Of a DNA stretch of 58,218 nt, positions 19,013-27,509 are shown piece by piece. Origin of the DNA: Alphaproteobacteria bacterium (lineage in GTDB: Bacteria > Pseudomonadota > Alphaproteobacteria > Rhizobiales > Beijerinckiaceae); assembly GCA_016869595.1 (NCBI GenBank), contig VGDT01000017.1, forward strand, positions 1-58,218, read 5' to 3'. The first letter of the stretch is position 1. Each line of letters opens with the position of its first letter. The translations under genes and the position numbers were made by a program. The notes below the pieces were generated by a model, which was not told where the DNA came from, searched no databases, and saw nothing but the letters and a program-made list of their open reading frames with translations.

Positions 19013-20443
19013 TCAGATTTCGGCGGATATTTCGGCTTGCAAGCCTTCGGCGTGATAAGTCAGCCTGACGTCGCCGCCCATTTGCCGTGCGAGCACGTTG
19101 GTGATCAGGAAATGCCCGACACCCGTTTGCTGCGGGTTTTCGACGATCGGCCCGCCTGTCTCAGTCCAGTTCAATATGAGACGCGGCCGATCCGTTTCGC
19201 GATCGACGCGCCAGCTGATTGAGATCCGGCCATCGTCGTCCGACAGCGCGCCATGCTGCTCAGCGTTGGCGAGCAATTCATTGAGCGCCAAACCCAAGGC
19301 CGAAGCGACCGCCGAGCGCAATTCAACGTCTTCGCCGGACACTGAGATGCGGTCTCCATAGTCGTGGCTGCTGCAGGACAGTGCGACCAGGATCAGGTCC
19401 TTAAGCGGCGTCTTCTCCCACGAAGTCTGCACAAGCAGCGTGGAGATGCGGCTTAAGCACTGCACGCGGTGGGAGAAGCCCTGCTGAAAGCTCGCAAAAT
19501 CCTGCGCCGTGCGCGCGGTGATATTAGCGATTCCCTGAATCATCGCGAGTGAATTGTTCACCCGATGATGCAGTTCGCGGTTCATCATCTGATTGTGGAT
19601 TTCGGCATTTTTGATGTCGTCGACGTCAGTGACCGCCACGATCGCGCCAATGATTGCTCTCTGGTCATCGCGGATCGGCGCGCCAACAATGTTAATCCAG
19701 ACGTAAGCGCCGTCGCCGCGCTCGATCATGCATTCAAGTTGGGGATGATCTTCGCCATCGAGCGCCCGGGCGAGCGGATATTCGTCGCTCGCGACAGGCC
19801 GGCCATCCTGATGGATAGCATTCCATTCATAGTAGCTTTCCGTGTTTTCCGAATAGCGAATGGGCCGACGCAGGATAGTTTCCATGAGGTGATTGCCCTC
19901 GACGATGCGTCCGCTCGGCGCTTCGGCGACGAGAATTCCGACAGGCACGGCGTCGAGCAGCGCGCGCAGTTGCAGATTGGCGCCGGCTCGGCTGACGATC
20001 GTCGAACTTTTCAACAACAGATCGTTCAACTCAGAGAGTCTTTTGCGCTTTTCTCGCAAGCGCTCGTCGATGTCCTGGATGCTGTGGGCGATGGCGTCGA
20101 CCTCGGCGACGCCAGTGTCGCTCCAATAAGAGGTTCCGCGCGCTTCCACCGCCAGCGTCAATTCAGCGAGTTCATGCTGCGCGCTTTGCGCCTCGCGGCG
20201 CTGCTTCACCAGCCAGAAAATCACAACAAAGGCCGTCGCTAACGCGACGGCGAGCGCTCCAATCACGCCGAGCCAGACTCCAGTAATTGCCGTGGCGCCA
20301 TCTGCGGCAAGCGTCGGCGAGGGCGACGAGAAAAGCAGAAATACGGGCAGCGCGCGAACAGGGACGCAAACATCCGTCTCGGCCTTCGCCGCCGCCGCGT
20401 ACGGCAAGGGCCGGGAATATTGACCTTCGCGGCCTTTCATCAT
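19013..20443 (-). CDS. HWE/HisKA_2-type sensor histidine kinase, candidate PhyK
   Basis: A 476-residue membrane-bound sensor kinase. It has one clear transmembrane helix (about 55-80) after a hydrophobic N-terminal stretch, a charged coiled region (about 85-150), a PAS domain (about 160-275), then the dimerisation helix ELHHRVNNSLAMIQ with phosphoacceptor His293 in an HRxxN motif. An HATPase domain follows (ALNELLANAEQHGA; TGVGHFL). This kinase type activates PhyR in the alphaproteobacterial general stress response, and the gene lies directly behind ecfG, so it is the obvious partner. The start is uncertain (ATG 20443 or 20440, without a good ribosome site). Confidence 0.85.
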   Translation of the reverse strand: MMKGREGQYSRPLPYAAAAKAETDVCVPVRALPVFLLFSSPSPTLAADGATAITGVWLGVIGALAVALATAFVVIFWLVKQRREAQSAQHELAELTLAVEARGTSYWSDTGVAEVDAIAHSIQDIDERLREKRKRLSELNDLLLKSSTIVSRAGANLQLRALLDAVPVGILVAEAPSGRIVEGNHLMETILRRPIRYSENTESYYEWNAIHQDGRPVASDEYPLARALDGEDHPQLECMIERGDGAYVWINIVGAPIRDDQRAIIGAIVAVTDVDDIKNAEIHNQMMNRELHHRVNNSLAMIQGIANITARTAQDFASFQQGFSHRVQCLSRISTLLVQTSWEKTPLKDLILVALSCSSHDYGDRISVSGEDVELRSAVASALGLALNELLANAEQHGALSDDDGRISISWRVDRETDRPRLILNWTETGGPIVENPQQTGVGHFLITNVLARQMGGDVRLTYHAEGLQAEISAEI

Positions 20444-20528
20444 CTACGCTGCCAGTTTTGTGACGGGGCGCAAAGGTTAGATAGAGCGCAACGTTTCCCT
20501 GCGCATACTCACACAAAGCCTTGGCCTG

Positions 20529-21083
20529 TTAAATCGCGCGGGAGGGTCGGCGCGCGGCGAGATCCGACACTGTCGGATCGGTATCGATGTCGTTCGGCGT
20601 CAGGAGACCCAGATGTTCAGCGAGTTTGGCGCGGGCGCGGTTCAAGCGGCTCTTAACCGTGCCGATGGCGACGCCGCAAATCTCGGCCGCTTCCTCATAA
20701 GAGAGCTCGGTGATCCCGATCATTAATAGAATTTCCTTATGTTCGGGGGCGAGCTTATCCAACGCCGATTGGACGTCCGTGAGGGTTAGCGCCGATTCCT
20801 GGCCGCCTTTTACTGGAATTTGCTGGGCCAGGAGATTGTCGCTGTCCTGCACTTCCCGCGAGCGCTTGCGATAGCTTGAAAAATAAGTGTTGCGGAGAAT
20901 GGTCACCAGCCAAGCGCGCAGATTGGTGTTCGGCTGGAAGGAATCGGCATGCGACCAGGCCTTGACCAGAGTGTCCTGGACGAGATCATCGGCGAGACTA
21001 TGCGAGCCGCAAAGCGAAATCGCGAAGGCGCGCAAATAGGGCATTTGCGCCACCATCTGGTCTCCAAAGGATTCTTCGTTCAT
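20529..21083 (-). CDS. ecfG: General stress response sigma factor EcfG
   Basis: 184-residue ECF sigma factor with region 2 (about 10-75; YLRAFAISLCGS, LADDLVQDTLVKAW, NLRAWLVTILRNTYF) and region 4 (about 105-160; LAPEHKEILLMIGITELSYEEAA). It is identified as EcfG by sequence and by its place next to nepR and phyR. Its ATG overlaps the nepR stop (ATGA), giving translational coupling of sigma and anti-sigma. It is held by NepR and released when phosphorylated PhyR binds NepR. The target promoter type is GGAAC-N16/17-CGTT, present at 21413-21437. Confidence 0.95.
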   Translation of the reverse strand: MNEESFGDQMVAQMPYLRAFAISLCGSHSLADDLVQDTLVKAWSHADSFQPNTNLRAWLVTILRNTYFSSYRKRSREVQDSDNLLAQQIPVKGGQESALTLTDVQSALDKLAPEHKEILLMIGITELSYEEAAEICGVAIGTVKSRLNRARAKLAEHLGLLTPNDIDTDPTVSDLAARRPSRAI

Positions 21084-21340
21084 TTCTTTGCGCGCTGTTT
21101 GGCTTCCAGCTTGGCCAGCAGCACAGAAAATTTATCAGGAATTGGTTGATGTATCAGATCATCGCAATAAGCCCGAAACACTCGCCCGAGCTGAGCTTGT
21201 ATCTTCGGATCGAGCGTGACGCCGTCGGCGTTGGAGCCATCAGCGTCGCCATCGCTGCGACCTCCAGCAGCATTATGCAAATCAGATTCCGCGTCGCGGC
21301 GGGGGCCATCGTCGTCGTGTTGATTTTCGCGTTGGCTCAT
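21080..21340 (-). CDS. nepR: Anti-sigma factor NepR
   Basis: An 86-residue protein. The N-terminal half is acidic, Gly/Asp-rich and probably disordered. The C-terminal half has the NepR core helices (LDPKIQAQLGRVFRAYCDDL and PDKFSVLLAKLE). It binds EcfG, and phosphorylated PhyR in its place. I chose ATG 21340 with GGGG about six bases upstream; the longer frame to 21550 would run across the divergent promoter and into phyR. The stop overlaps the ecfG start. Confidence 0.92.
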   Translation of the reverse strand: MSQRENQHDDDGPRRDAESDLHNAAGGRSDGDADGSNADGVTLDPKIQAQLGRVFRAYCDDLIHQPIPDKFSVLLAKLEAKQRAKK

Positions 21341-21410
21341 TCTCGACCCCGAGTTCACCCCGAGATTGGCCGCCTGAACTCGGGGTGGCCGCGCGACGAC
21401 CTCCCTTGTT

Positions 21411-21437
21411 GGAACGCGTAAGAACACTAATTGTTCC
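21411..21437. promoter_or_regulatory. Overlapping divergent EcfG-type promoters
   Basis: On the minus strand GGAAC (complement of 21433-21437) is followed after exactly 16 nt by CGTT (complement of 21413-21416), a perfect EcfG promoter aimed at nepR-ecfG, whose start lies about 75 nt further on. On the plus strand GGAAC (21411-21415) is followed after 16 nt by TGTT (21432-21435), one mismatch from consensus, aimed at phyR. The two elements occupy the same 27 bp. Confidence 0.75.
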
Positions 21438-21520
21438 GCCATTGCAAGCAGGGAACGCTGTGAGGCGCCAAACCGGCGGCGGAATTGACTCCGCTGTTTG
21501 GCGGGCAATAGGATAAAGCT

Positions 21521-22309
21521 ATGAACCTCTCCCGTGAGATTGCGGTGCACCTACCCTATTTGCGCCGCTTCGCGAGGGCGCTTTGCGGCTCGCAGAAAAG
21601 CGGGGACGCCTATGTTGTCGCCACACTCGAGGCGCTAGTCGCCGACCCCGACGACTTCCCTGCGAATATGTCGCCTAAGGTTGGGCTTTACCATCTGTTC
21701 ATGGCCTCCTGGTCGTCGATCCGGTTGAACACGGAAACATCGCCCAACGACGAGATTTCCGCGGCTCAACGCAACATCAGCATGCTGACGCCGCGCTCGC
21801 GACAAGCCTTTCTACTGCGCACGGTCGAAGGCTTCTCAGTTGCAGACGCCGCCACGATCTTGAGCGTGACCGACGAGGAGGTCGAAGCGCTTGTCAGAGA
21901 GGCGGGCCGCGAAATCGCCGAGCGCGTCGCGACGGACGTGCTCATCATCGAGGACGAGTCGCTTATTGCGCAGGACATAGAATTCATTGCGCGCGATCTC
22001 GGCCATCGCGTGATTGGCGTCGCGCGTACGCATCAGGAGGCTGTGGAGCTCGCCAAGCGCCAGCGGCCCGGGCTGATCCTCGCCGACATTCAGCTCGCTG
22101 ACGGCAGTTCCGGTCTGAACGCCGTCAATGAAATGCTCGAAAGTTTTGACGCCCCAGTGATTTTTATTACGGCATTTCCAGAACGTCTGTTGACCGGCGA
22201 ACGGCCGGAGCCCGCATTTCTCATCAGCAAGCCGTACAAGGTCGACACGGTTAAGGCCACGATCAGCCAGGCGCTGTTCTTCGAGCGCAAGGCGTCTCGC
22301 GCAGCTTAG
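21521..22309 (+). CDS. phyR: PhyR, general stress response anti-anti-sigma regulator
   Basis: 262 residues. The N-terminal half (about 1-135) is a sigma-factor-like domain resembling EcfG (HLPYLRRFARALCGS) but degenerate. The C-terminal half (about 138-258) is a receiver domain with phosphorylatable Asp189 in LILADIQLADG, acidic residues EDE near 144-146 and Lys in the ISKPYK loop. When phosphorylated it exposes the sigma mimic and captures NepR, freeing EcfG. It is divergent from nepR-ecfG with a shared 180-nt control region. AGGA lies eight bases before ATG 21521. Confidence 0.96.
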   Translation: MNLSREIAVHLPYLRRFARALCGSQKSGDAYVVATLEALVADPDDFPANMSPKVGLYHLFMASWSSIRLNTETSPNDEISAAQRNISMLTPRSRQAFLLRTVEGFSVADAATILSVTDEEVEALVREAGREIAERVATDVLIIEDESLIAQDIEFIARDLGHRVIGVARTHQEAVELAKRQRPGLILADIQLADGSSGLNAVNEMLESFDAPVIFITAFPERLLTGERPEPAFLISKPYKVDTVKATISQALFFERKASRAA

Positions 22310-22506
22310 CAGTCGCGCCGATATCCCTGTCTTCAGCCTCGTTCCACGAAAACGCCGCTTCAAAGTTGTAGTCTCGTGTTTTTTGGCCGCCATATAAGGG
22401 ACGCGCATGAGCTTGGATGACGCGCGCATGAGCGAGGCGCGCCAAGCCGCTCGAAAGGAGCCGTTCGTTCGAGCTCGAGCGCTCAAGCAGAGGGGCGCTT
22501 CCAACG

Positions 22507-24330
22507 TTGAATGGTCAAGCCATAGCGCAGGCCGCTGTCGCTTCGCAGATCAAGCCGTCAGGTCGAGTCCGTTGGCGTGAGTTCTGTGCGTTCGCGCTGG
22601 AATTCTGGACCGGCGAGACCAGCCGGCGAGCGTGGACTCTAACGTGCCTCGTCGCACTTTGCATCGCATTGCAGCTTGGGGCGCAGCTAAGCGTCAACGA
22701 ATGGAACCGCAAGTTTTTCGACGCGCTTGAAAGCAGAAGCGTCGAATCTCTTGGGTGGGCGACGGCGTTGTTGCCCGCGCTCGTCGCATTCAGCGGCCTC
22801 GCCGTCAGCGGCGCGCTTGTCGCGCGCATGACATTGCAGATGCGCTGGCGGGAATGGCTCACGGAGAAACTCGCCGGCTGGTGGCTCGAGGACCAGCGCT
22901 ACTATCGGCTGGAAATCGCCGCGGCCGAGCAAACTTCGCCGGAATATCGGATCGCCAAGGACGTGCAGCTGGCGATCGATCCGCTTGTCGAATTCGCCGT
23001 CGGGTTTTTGACCGCTCTGGCGACGGCGACGGCCTTCATCGGCGTGCTTTGGACCGTCGGCGGCGCTCTGGAGCTCAATCTGTTTGGAGCGCGGATTGCG
23101 TTGCCGGGATATCTCGGCTTTGCGGCGGTCGTCTATGCGACGGCCGCCGGCGGCGTCGCCTATCTTGCGGGACGGCCGCTCGTTCCGGCTGTTGCGCAAA
23201 AGAACGAAGCCGAAGCGCAGTTCCTCGCAGAACTCACCCGGCTGAAGGAGAACGCGGAAAGCATCGCCCTCATTCGCGGCGACGCCGACGAGTTAAGCTC
23301 TGTCTTGCAGAATTATCGACGCGTCGTCGTCGCCTGGATCCGCCAGATCCATCGCAACGGGGTGATCGCCACCGTGCAGAGCGCCAATGGCGCGCTGGTT
23401 CCGCTCATTCCGCTCGTGCTCGTCGCGCCAAAATATCTTTCGGGCGCTTTGACCCTCGGCGCAGTCATGCAGCTCGCGTCCGCATTCATCTTGGTGCAGG
23501 TCGCCTTCAACTGGTTCATCGACAATTCCGTGCGCGTCGCGGAATGGATGGCTTCAGCCAACCGCGTCGATGAACTCGCCGAAGCCCTCGAGAGCCTTGA
23601 TATCGGCGTCATCATGGAAGAGAAGGAGTTTATCGAGTTCGGCGTCAGCGACGACGGCACGATCCATATCGAGGATCTTGCTGTCGCTCATCGCAATGGG
23701 CGTATCGTGATCGCCGGCGCGAATGTCGTCATTCCCGCCGGCGAAAAGCTGCTCGTCGCCGGTCCGAGCGGTACGGGAAAAAGCACGCTTGTTCGCGCGC
23801 TCGCCGGACTATGGCGATGGGGCTCTGGCCGCATTCTGTTGCCGAAGAACGCGCACATGGCCTTCGTGCCGCAGAAGCCGTACATTCCGTTGGGCGCGCT
23901 TCGTCAGGCTATGATCTATTCCATCTCCGACAAGGAAATCACTGACGAGATGATTGAAGGCGCGATGCGGCGGTGCGGCCTGGGCTATCTCATCAAACAT
24001 CTCGACGAAGAGCAGCGTTGGGACCAAATCCTCTCCGGCGGCGAGCGGCAGCGAACGGCTTTTGTTCGACTCCTGCTGCAAAGGCCGCAGATCATCATTA
24101 TGGACGAGGCGACGTCGGCGCTCGACGAAGAGAGTCAAGTTTCGATGCTGCGCCTCTTCAATGAAGATCTGGCCGGCGTGACGGTGATCAGCGTCGGCCA
24201 TCGCGCCGGCATGGAAGATTTTCACGACAAGAAACTCATTCTCGAGCGTCGGACCGCCGGCGCGCATGTCACCAGCCGCAAGCTACAAAAATCGCTGTGG
24301 CACTTGTTCGACGACGCCGCGCTTTATTAA
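22507..24330 (+). CDS. SbmA/BacA-like (YddA-type) ABC transporter, fused permease-ATPase
   Basis: A 607-residue half-transporter. The membrane domain (about 35-355) carries the family signature VNEWNRKFFDALES near 60-73. The ATPase domain (about 385-600) has Walker A GPSGTGKST from 419, LSGGERQR from 509, Walker B IIIMDEATSALDE and a switch His (SVGHR). The membrane part is of the SbmA/BacA type, but unlike SbmA and BacA it has its own ATPase, as in YddA and cyanobacterial/mycobacterial relatives. These import peptides, cobalamin or very-long-chain acyl substrates. The start is TTG 22507 with AGGGG about ten bases upstream; no in-frame ATG is near. It follows phyR on the same strand after about 200 nt. 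Confidence 0.85.
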   Translation: MNGQAIAQAAVASQIKPSGRVRWREFCAFALEFWTGETSRRAWTLTCLVALCIALQLGAQLSVNEWNRKFFDALESRSVESLGWATALLPALVAFSGLAVSGALVARMTLQMRWREWLTEKLAGWWLEDQRYYRLEIAAAEQTSPEYRIAKDVQLAIDPLVEFAVGFLTALATATAFIGVLWTVGGALELNLFGARIALPGYLGFAAVVYATAAGGVAYLAGRPLVPAVAQKNEAEAQFLAELTRLKENAESIALIRGDADELSSVLQNYRRVVVAWIRQIHRNGVIATVQSANGALVPLIPLVLVAPKYLSGALTLGAVMQLASAFILVQVAFNWFIDNSVRVAEWMASANRVDELAEALESLDIGVIMEEKEFIEFGVSDDGTIHIEDLAVAHRNGRIVIAGANVVIPAGEKLLVAGPSGTGKSTLVRALAGLWRWGSGRILLPKNAHMAFVPQKPYIPLGALRQAMIYSISDKEITDEMIEGAMRRCGLGYLIKHLDEEQRWDQILSGGERQRTAFVRLLLQRPQIIIMDEATSALDEESQVSMLRLFNEDLAGVTVISVGHRAGMEDFHDKKLILERRTAGAHVTSRKLQKSLWHLFDDAALY

Positions 24331-24630
24331 CTGCTAGGAGGACGCGTCTCGGCGGCGGTTTTCGCGCCCCAGACAAGAATGCGCTCAGTTTCGATAAACG
24401 CCTGGGTTTTTGCCCCTTCCTCGCTTCATCTCACGTTCTGAAAGACGTGCGTGTGCGGAGCTTCGCCGCTGCGCGCTGCCAGCGATGCGGCGCGTCGACG
24501 CAGAAAAATTTCGCCTGCGCCAGCGACCGAGGTTCAATTTTTCTCAGCAAGGCTGCAACCGAAGCTCTTTCGTCTGTGTATTGGCTGCAGGTCGCGAAAT
24601 GAGCGCGGCCTCTTGAATGGAGGAGAAATC

Positions 24631-25194
24631 ATGAAGACGATCGTTTTTGCCGGAGCTGCAGCCGCCTTATTGCTTGCGGCGACGCCATTCGCCACTGCCG
24701 CGGATACGCCGACCGATCCGCAAATCGCCCATATTGCTTACACGGCCGGAACGGTGGACATCGGCTATGCCGAAATCGCGTTGCAACGTTCGAAGACCAA
24801 GGCCGTTCGCGAATTCGCCGCCGAGATGGTGAAGGACCACAAGGCTGTCAACGACAAGGCGCTGGCGCTCGTCAAAAAGCTCGGCGTGACGCCTGAGGAT
24901 AATGAAACGAGCCAGACGCTCGCCAAGCAGGCGGCGGAAAAGCGCGCCGAACTCATGCGGCTTTCGGGCGCAGCCTTCGATCGCGCCTATGCCGAAAATG
25001 AAGTGGCTTATCACTCTTTCGTGAACAATGCGGTCGACAAGCTGCTCATTCCCTCGGCGACCAATCAGGAGCTCAAGGGCCTGCTCAGAGTCGGCCTGAA
25101 AATCTTCCAAGGCCATCAGCAGCACGCCGAACATATGGTCCAGAAGCTCGCCAAGATGTCGCGCAGCTGGAAATCGACGGCGAGCGCGGAGTGA
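24631..25194 (+). CDS. Periplasmic DUF4142 protein
   Basis: 187 residues with a typical signal peptide (MKTIVFAGAAAALLLAATPF, cleavage near ATAAD). The mature part is mainly helical and matches the ferritin-like DUF4142 pattern: VDIGYAEIALQRSKTKAVREFA, EMVKDHKAVND and a closing HQQHAEHM. No metal function is established for the family. ATG 24631 has GGAGGAG five bases upstream. The 300 bases before it (24331-24630), after the ABC transporter stop, hold no recognisable gene or promoter motif. Its stop overlaps the region of the next gene, a copper protein, so the two are probably co-transcribed. Confidence 0.88.
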   Translation: MKTIVFAGAAAALLLAATPFATAADTPTDPQIAHIAYTAGTVDIGYAEIALQRSKTKAVREFAAEMVKDHKAVNDKALALVKKLGVTPEDNETSQTLAKQAAEKRAELMRLSGAAFDRAYAENEVAYHSFVNNAVDKLLIPSATNQELKGLLRVGLKIFQGHQQHAEHMVQKLAKMSRSWKSTASAE

Positions 25195-25199
25195 CAGCG

Positions 25200-25523
25200 A
25201 TGAAGGATTTCGCGCGCCGCGCGGGATTTTTGATCACATTCGCAGTGGCGGGCGCGGTTTCCGCGTCCGCCGGCGAGCGTGTCAGAATCTCGATCAACGA
25301 TCTCGATTTCGCGCCATCGGCCGTCACCGTGCATTTGGGCGACATCGTCGAGTGGACCAATAAGGATATCGTCGAACATACGGCGACAGCACGCAACGGC
25401 GCATTTGACGTGGCGACTCCTAAAGGCAAGCCGGCCACAGCGCGCATGACCGCTGTCGGCAGAACGGAGTATTTCTGCCGGTTGCATCCAAATATGGTCG
25501 GCGTGATCAATGTGGTGAAATAG
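25200..25523 (+). CDS. Exported plastocyanin-like cupredoxin
   Basis: 107 residues: a signal peptide (about 1-24, ending SASAGE) and a small cupredoxin domain. The type I copper ligands are visible in order as His in EHTATA, Cys and His in YFCRLHP, and Met in PNMVG. The sequence is of the amicyanin/pseudoazurin-like type often annotated as a plasma-membrane or periplasmic copper protein. It may carry electrons in the periplasm; the partner is unknown. ATG 25200 is preceded by GGAG at eight bases; a GTG at 25191 overlapping the previous stop is the alternative start. Confidence 0.88.
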   Translation: MKDFARRAGFLITFAVAGAVSASAGERVRISINDLDFAPSAVTVHLGDIVEWTNKDIVEHTATARNGAFDVATPKGKPATARMTAVGRTEYFCRLHPNMVGVINVVK

Positions 25524-25640
25524 GCTTGCCGAGCAACCGATCGCGACGCTCTCCATGCGCAATTGGAGAGCGCCGCGCTTTCTTGCCGTCTCGTCGATCG
25601 ACAAGCGTTGGATTGATCTAGGGAAGGTCGCGGCGCGACG

Positions 25641-26180
25641 TCACATCGCCATAGAGACGATGCAGCGGCAGCCCGCGCGGGTCATAGTCGCCGGATGGCG
25701 GCTGCCCTTGGGCGATACATGGAAATCGCCTGGGCCCAATTCCTCGTCGCCGATCGTAAGGTCGCCCGAGATCACGTAGATCTCCTCGTCCTGCTCATGC
25801 GCATGCGCCGGGTAGACTGTGCCAGGCTCTATGTCGAAAAGCACCGTCTTGCGCTGGAGTTCCTCGTCTTGGTGCAGGAGCTGCACTCGCACGCCTGGCG
25901 CGAACCTTATCCATTCGCTGGATTCGACGCGTAGCGTACGGCTTAAGGTTTCGAGCCGCAGACGCGACTCCAGACGCGCTTCGATCTTCTCCAAGAGGCC
26001 GCTTGGCGCTCCGACATGCGGCCTGAGGGCGGCAAGCGGCGCAAGCGCCTCCTCCCATTCGCGCGCTCTGGCTGCAAGCTCGGGATCGCGCTTAAGCCGC
26101 TCCTTGACGATCGCGTGTTCGGACGCCGTCAGGGCCCCGGCGGCCCAAAGCGCCGCGTCGATGTCGTCGTCGTCGCTCAT
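25641..26180 (-). CDS. ChrR-like anti-sigma factor with cupin domain
   Basis: 179 residues. The N-terminal part (about 1-60; ALWAAGALTASEHAIVKERL) resembles the anti-sigma domain of ChrR/RskA-type proteins. The C-terminal part (about 85-175) is a cupin with HAHEQDEEIYVISGDL and a later His (SRHPATM) that could bind zinc or another metal. The start overlaps the stop of the ECF sigma gene at 26177 (ATGA), the classic sigma/anti-sigma pairing. It probably senses an oxidant such as singlet oxygen or organic peroxide through the cupin metal; the signal is inferred. No membrane segment. Confidence 0.82.
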   Translation of the reverse strand: MSDDDDIDAALWAAGALTASEHAIVKERLKRDPELAARAREWEEALAPLAALRPHVGAPSGLLEKIEARLESRLRLETLSRTLRVESSEWIRFAPGVRVQLLHQDEELQRKTVLFDIEPGTVYPAHAHEQDEEIYVISGDLTIGDEELGPGDFHVSPKGSRHPATMTRAGCRCIVSMAM

Positions 26181-26710
26181 GAGATGCACTTTCTGAGGTC
26201 CGCAAGCCCGCGAAACAACGCCGACTTCATCGTGCCGAGCGGACGCTCGAAACGCCGCGCCAGCTCCTCATGCGAATAGCCGTGGACATAGGCGAGCAGC
26301 ACCCATTGCCGACGCTCGGCCTCGAGCTTGTCGAGGCATTCCATGAGGCGGCCTTTGCCGATCGGATCGTATTCAGGAAGATCGGCCGCGATTTCGAATG
26401 ACTCGTCGCCGTCTAGCGAATCATGCGCATTGTCGCGACGGCGCAGATCATTAAGCGCGATGCGGCGCGTTACGACGCTCATCCATGCCAGCGCCGCGCC
26501 TTTCGCTGTGTCATAGGCGTTGGCGCGCTCCCAGATACGCACGAATGATTCTTGCAACGCTTCCTCGGCGCGCGCGCGGTCTTTCAGCAAGGCGAGACAA
26601 ATCGCATAGAGCCGCGACGATGTCGCCGCGTAGAGATCGCGAAAAGCCGTCCGATCTCCCGCCGCGACGCGCAACAACAATGCTTCGTTGGAAGACGATT
26701 TCGCGCTCAC
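26177..26710 (-). CDS. ECF sigma factor paired with the ChrR-like protein
   Basis: 177 residues from GTG 26710 (AGGA seven bases upstream); a longer frame to 26911 has an implausible low-complexity start. Region 2 spans about 10-80 (FRDLYAATSSRLYAICLALL, AEEALQESFVRIWERA, ALAWMSVVTRRIALNDLRRR). Region 4 spans about 115-170 (VLLAYVHGYSHEELARRFERP and GTMKSALFRGLADLR). It belongs near the ECF groups controlled by ChrR-type zinc anti-sigma factors. It is distinct from EcfG at 20529, so the window has two extracytoplasmic sigma systems. Its targets are not evident; the gene upstream is divergent to nothing regulated that I can name. Confidence 0.87.
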   Translation of the reverse strand: MSAKSSSNEALLLRVAAGDRTAFRDLYAATSSRLYAICLALLKDRARAEEALQESFVRIWERANAYDTAKGAALAWMSVVTRRIALNDLRRRDNAHDSLDGDESFEIAADLPEYDPIGKGRLMECLDKLEAERRQWVLLAYVHGYSHEELARRFERPLGTMKSALFRGLADLRKCIS

Positions 26711-26843
26711 CCTTGCTTCCTGCCCCGCACATGCCGCGTGAAAGAAAGTATAGTCAAAGCGCGGTCCTCCGTCGAGACGGAGCGTGGGGCCGTAGGCGCG
26801 AGAAGCGTTGTTCACTCGAGAAACCCTAGACGCCGGTGACGCC

Positions 26844-27242
26844 TTACGCCGCGATGGCGCCGACGACGGCGGCGGTGTCATAAAACTCGCGAAAGCGAGA
26901 AAGTTTGCCATTCTTTACGGTGAAGACATGCGCCCAGGCGCAGTCGAAGACGCCGCCGTTAGATTTGAGACGCGCGCGCGTGCGGCCGATGACGATCACC
27001 GTGTCGCCCGCATCGAAGAAATCGCGGGGTTCGAAGATCTCAAAGTCCAGATTTTCGGAGAGCGACTTGAAAAAGTACGCCGTCCCTGCGACGCCTTTGC
27101 GGCGACCGCTCCAAGGAATTGCGTTCGCGTCGCCGTTCGAGATCCATTCTATCGACGGATCGACATTGTCGAGTATCGTCTTGACGTCGCCCCGGCCGAA
27201 GGCGGCGTATAGCGAACGGATAAAGCTGCAATTGTCGGCCAT
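26844..27242 (-). CDS. SnoaL-like (NTF2 fold) protein
   Basis: 132 residues, a single NTF2-like domain: MADNCSFIRSLYAAFGRGD, a central SIEWISNGDANAIPWSGRRKG motif, and a closing strand HVFTVKNGKLSRFREFYD. This is the common ketosteroid-isomerase-like type with no defined substrate. ATG 27242 has GGGGAG six bases upstream. That site is the left arm of a 10-bp inverted repeat (CGTTCTCCCC at 27245-27254, GGGGAGAACG at 27311-27320) which may be an operator or a duplicated translation signal. The gene is divergent from the repeat-protein gene at 27510. Confidence 0.85.
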   Translation of the reverse strand: MADNCSFIRSLYAAFGRGDVKTILDNVDPSIEWISNGDANAIPWSGRRKGVAGTAYFFKSLSENLDFEIFEPRDFFDAGDTVIVIGRTRARLKSNGGVFDCAWAHVFTVKNGKLSRFREFYDTAAVVGAIAA

Positions 27243-27509
27243 GGCGTTCTCCCCAGCTAAACAGAATCGACGCGGCGCTTTGGTGAGCCGCTGATCTGTT
27301 ACAGACGGCCGGGGAGAACGGATGCAGCTAATCTTGCTTATTTTGCGTGCTGAGGCGGTCGAGCCGTCTGCTGCGCATGTATCCTCAACTGTGCCCAACG
27401 ATCCATATGTCGGGCTTCCCAAAGCGCCTATCGTTTACACTGCGTCGATGAGCAAATGCGACAGGCGTTTGAGCGACGCAGATTCCTTTGACCTTTGGGA
27501 GGTTGAGAT

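Noticed and set aside
22407..22580. 57-codon frame (start MSLDDARMSEARQ) with AAGGGA upstream, before the ABC transporter
   Set aside because: It has a plausible ribosome site, but it overlaps the transporter start in another frame and has no recognisable family; kept only as a weak possibility.
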